In this document: positions 62,779-64,000 of the stretch, piece by piece
Layout: each line of letters opens with the position of its first letter
Position numbering within the stretch: the stretch's first letter is position 1
Origin: JAPOXR01 sp963664715
Lineage (GTDB): Bacteria; Pseudomonadota; Alphaproteobacteria; Rhodobacterales; Rhodobacteraceae
DNA length: 64,000 nucleotides
NCBI GenBank assembly: GCA_963664715.2
Contig: CAXXUY010000003.1
Coordinates: 81,534-145,533 of the forward strand
Reading direction: 5' to 3'
The notes under the pieces: model-generated
Told to the model about the DNA's origin: nothing
The model's input: the letters and a program-made list of their open reading frames with translations, nothing else
Databases searched by the model: none
Made by a program: the position numbers and the translations under genes

Positions 62779-64000
62779 ATGAACTCAACTGTTGGCAAGC
62801 AATTGACGGCACATCCGGGACATTCGCTTCGCGGAGACATCGCCGTTCCCGGTGACAAGTCGATATCGCACAGGGCAGTCATTCTAGGGTCACTGGCGAT
62901 CGGCACAACCGAGATCAGCGGATTGCTCGAAGGTGAGGACGTATTGGCGACCATACGCGCTGCCAGGCAGTTCGGCGCAATTGCCAACCGTTCGGACGAA
63001 GGAACATGGACCATCGACGGATTTGGCACTGGCGGGTTTTCATCTCCGGACGACGTCATCGATTGTGGCAACTCGGGTACCGGTGCAAGGCTGCTCATGG
63101 GGGCAGTAGCGACCTCCCCGATCGTCGCCGTGTTTACAGGTGATTCCTCGCTGCGCAGCCGTCCAATGGGGCGGGTGCTGGATCCGATTTCCGAGTTCGG
63201 CGCCCAGTGCATTGCCCGCGAGGGCAGGTATCTGCCTGCGACCATCATCGGTTCCGACTGCCCGGTTCCCGCCAGAATCGAGCTGTCAGTGCCGTCCGCG
63301 CAGGTGAAGTCCGCCATTCTCCTGGCCGGGCTGAATGCTCCCGGAAGAACTGTCGTTACCGAAACCGCACGCACACGAGACCACACCGAGAATATGATGG
63401 CCCTGTTCGGGGCAACGATTGCGGTCGAGGACACGAATCACGCGCAGAACATATCGGTCGAGGGCCATGCCGAACTGGTCCCGCAACCGCTCACCGTTCC
63501 TGGTGACCCTTCGTCAGCCGCTTTCCCGGTGACGGCTGCAATCCTGACAGAGGGCTCGCAGGTTACAATTCGAGGTGTCTGCATCAATCCGACCAGGACA
63601 GGTCTGTTCACGACACTCCAGGAAATGGGTGCCAATCTTCGATTTGAAAACAGGCGAAGTGATTGCGGCGAAGAAGTCGCCGACGTCAAGGCAGGGTTCT
63701 CAGTGCTCGAGGGCATTGAAATTCCACCCGAGCGCGCACCGACGATGATTGACGAATACCCGATTCTTGCCGTGGCAGCGGCATTTGCTGAAGGCCGAAC
63801 CGTGATGCGCGGCGTTCGTGAACTCCGTTACAAGGAGTCCGACCGCCTGTACGCTGTTGCAAGAGGGCTGGAAGCCTGTGGCGTACGGGTCGAGGAAAAG
63901 GAAGACGAACTGGTCGTAATCGGCAATGGACCAGGTGGTGTGGAAGGCGGAGCGACATGCAGGTCGTTCATGGATCACAGGATTGCAATGAGTTTCCTTT
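62779..64000 (+). CDS. aroA: 3-phosphoshikimate 1-carboxyvinyltransferase (EPSP synthase), 5' part
   Basis: The gene continues past the window; 407 codons are visible. GDKSISHRAVI, GLLEGEDVLATIRA, IDCGNSGTGARLLMG, SLRSRPMGRVLDPI, SAQVKSAILLAGLN and IDEYPILAVAAAFAEG identify EPSP synthase of the class II (CP4-like) group. The enzyme joins shikimate-3-phosphate and PEP in the shikimate pathway. At the position where CP4 has Ala100 this protein has Gly (GNSGTG), so glyphosate tolerance is not indicated. In many alphaproteobacteria aroA lies directly before cmk; here cmk is about 50 kb upstream. The start is ATG 62779. Confidence 0.95.
   Translation, partial: MNSTVGKQLTAHPGHSLRGDIAVPGDKSISHRAVILGSLAIGTTEISGLLEGEDVLATIRAARQFGAIANRSDEGTWTIDGFGTGGFSSPDDVIDCGNSGTGARLLMGAVATSPIVAVFTGDSSLRSRPMGRVLDPISEFGAQCIAREGRYLPATIIGSDCPVPARIELSVPSAQVKSAILLAGLNAPGRTVVTETARTRDHTENMMALFGATIAVEDTNHAQNISVEGHAELVPQPLTVPGDPSSAAFPVTAAILTEGSQVTIRGVCINPTRTGLFTTLQEMGANLRFENRRSDCGEEVADVKAGFSVLEGIEIPPERAPTMIDEYPILAVAAAFAEGRTVMRGVRELRYKESDRLYAVARGLEACGVRVEEKEDELVVIGNGPGGVEGGATCRSFMDHRIAMSFL

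Noticed and set aside
62779..64000. Naturally glyphosate-tolerant CP4-type EPSP synthase
   Set aside because: Although it is class II, the residue aligned with CP4 Ala100 is Gly, the usual sensitive form.
1..64000. tRNA genes, CRISPR arrays or a phage attachment site
   Set aside because: No T-loop-like tRNA pattern, regularly spaced repeats or integrase gene was recognised by eye; a covariance-model tRNA scan was not possible.

Overview
This window looks like chromosomal DNA from a GC-rich, metabolically versatile alphaproteobacterium. The evidence is a cmk-rpsA-ihfB-lapA-trpF-trpB block in the order typical of that class, a class II (CP4-like) AroA, class I polyhydroxyalkanoate (PHA) genes, and many catabolic modules for methylated amines and aromatics. 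No tRNA, rRNA or CRISPR array was seen. Most of the window is accessory catabolic DNA around a few housekeeping genes.

Region 1 (1-18.2 kb). The end of a LysR regulator precedes a complete ligA-ligB-ligC operon for protocatechuate 4,5-cleavage. A sugar-acid dehydratase (minus strand), an orphan YejA-like solute-binding protein, a divergent PHA synthase/depolymerase pair and an SLC13-type permease follow. The core block cmk-rpsA-ihfB-lapA-trpF-trpB comes next and ends at a 36-bp perfect palindrome. The usual flanking genes are displaced: trpA is absent after trpB, and aroA lies about 50 kb downstream at the right edge.

Region 2 (18.4-31.3 kb). This is a quaternary-amine-like island. It has a LysR regulator, an MttB-family methyltransferase divergent from a dimethylglycine-dehydrogenase-like FAD/GcvT protein, and a minus-strand CoA module (acyl-CoA dehydrogenase, ADP-forming acyl-CoA synthetase, CaiD-like hydratase). 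A Gfo/Idh oxidoreductase and a second MttB-family protein follow. No corrinoid protein is encoded in the window.

Region 3 (31.6-52.8 kb). Two complete, paralogous five-gene peptide-type ABC importer operons lie here, both on the minus strand. The first is accompanied by a beta-propeller lactonase and a GntR regulator. The second, together with a ketopantoate-reductase-like gene, is bounded by debris: frameshifted tctB and tctA, a 5'-truncated group II intron and a transposase tail on the left, and a truncated IS1380-family element joined to a decayed tctC on the right. The dpp2 cassette therefore appears to have been inserted into, or assembled within, a former tripartite tricarboxylate transporter locus. 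An RraA-family protein, an SDR and a second, very degraded IS1380 relic follow.

Region 4 (52.9-62.4 kb). This is the best candidate for an undescribed system. Three SnoaL/NTF2-fold proteins (five domains in all), a HisD-family dehydrogenase with all catalytic residues, an SDR broken by one frameshift, a LacI regulator, a bicupin, a MetE-like zinc methyltransferase and a Rieske oxygenase lie together. A perfect LacI-type operator, TGCAAACCGGTTTGCA, sits in front of the first gene. The substrate is unknown; the gene content suggests oxidation and demethylation of a small polar compound. The window ends inside aroA.
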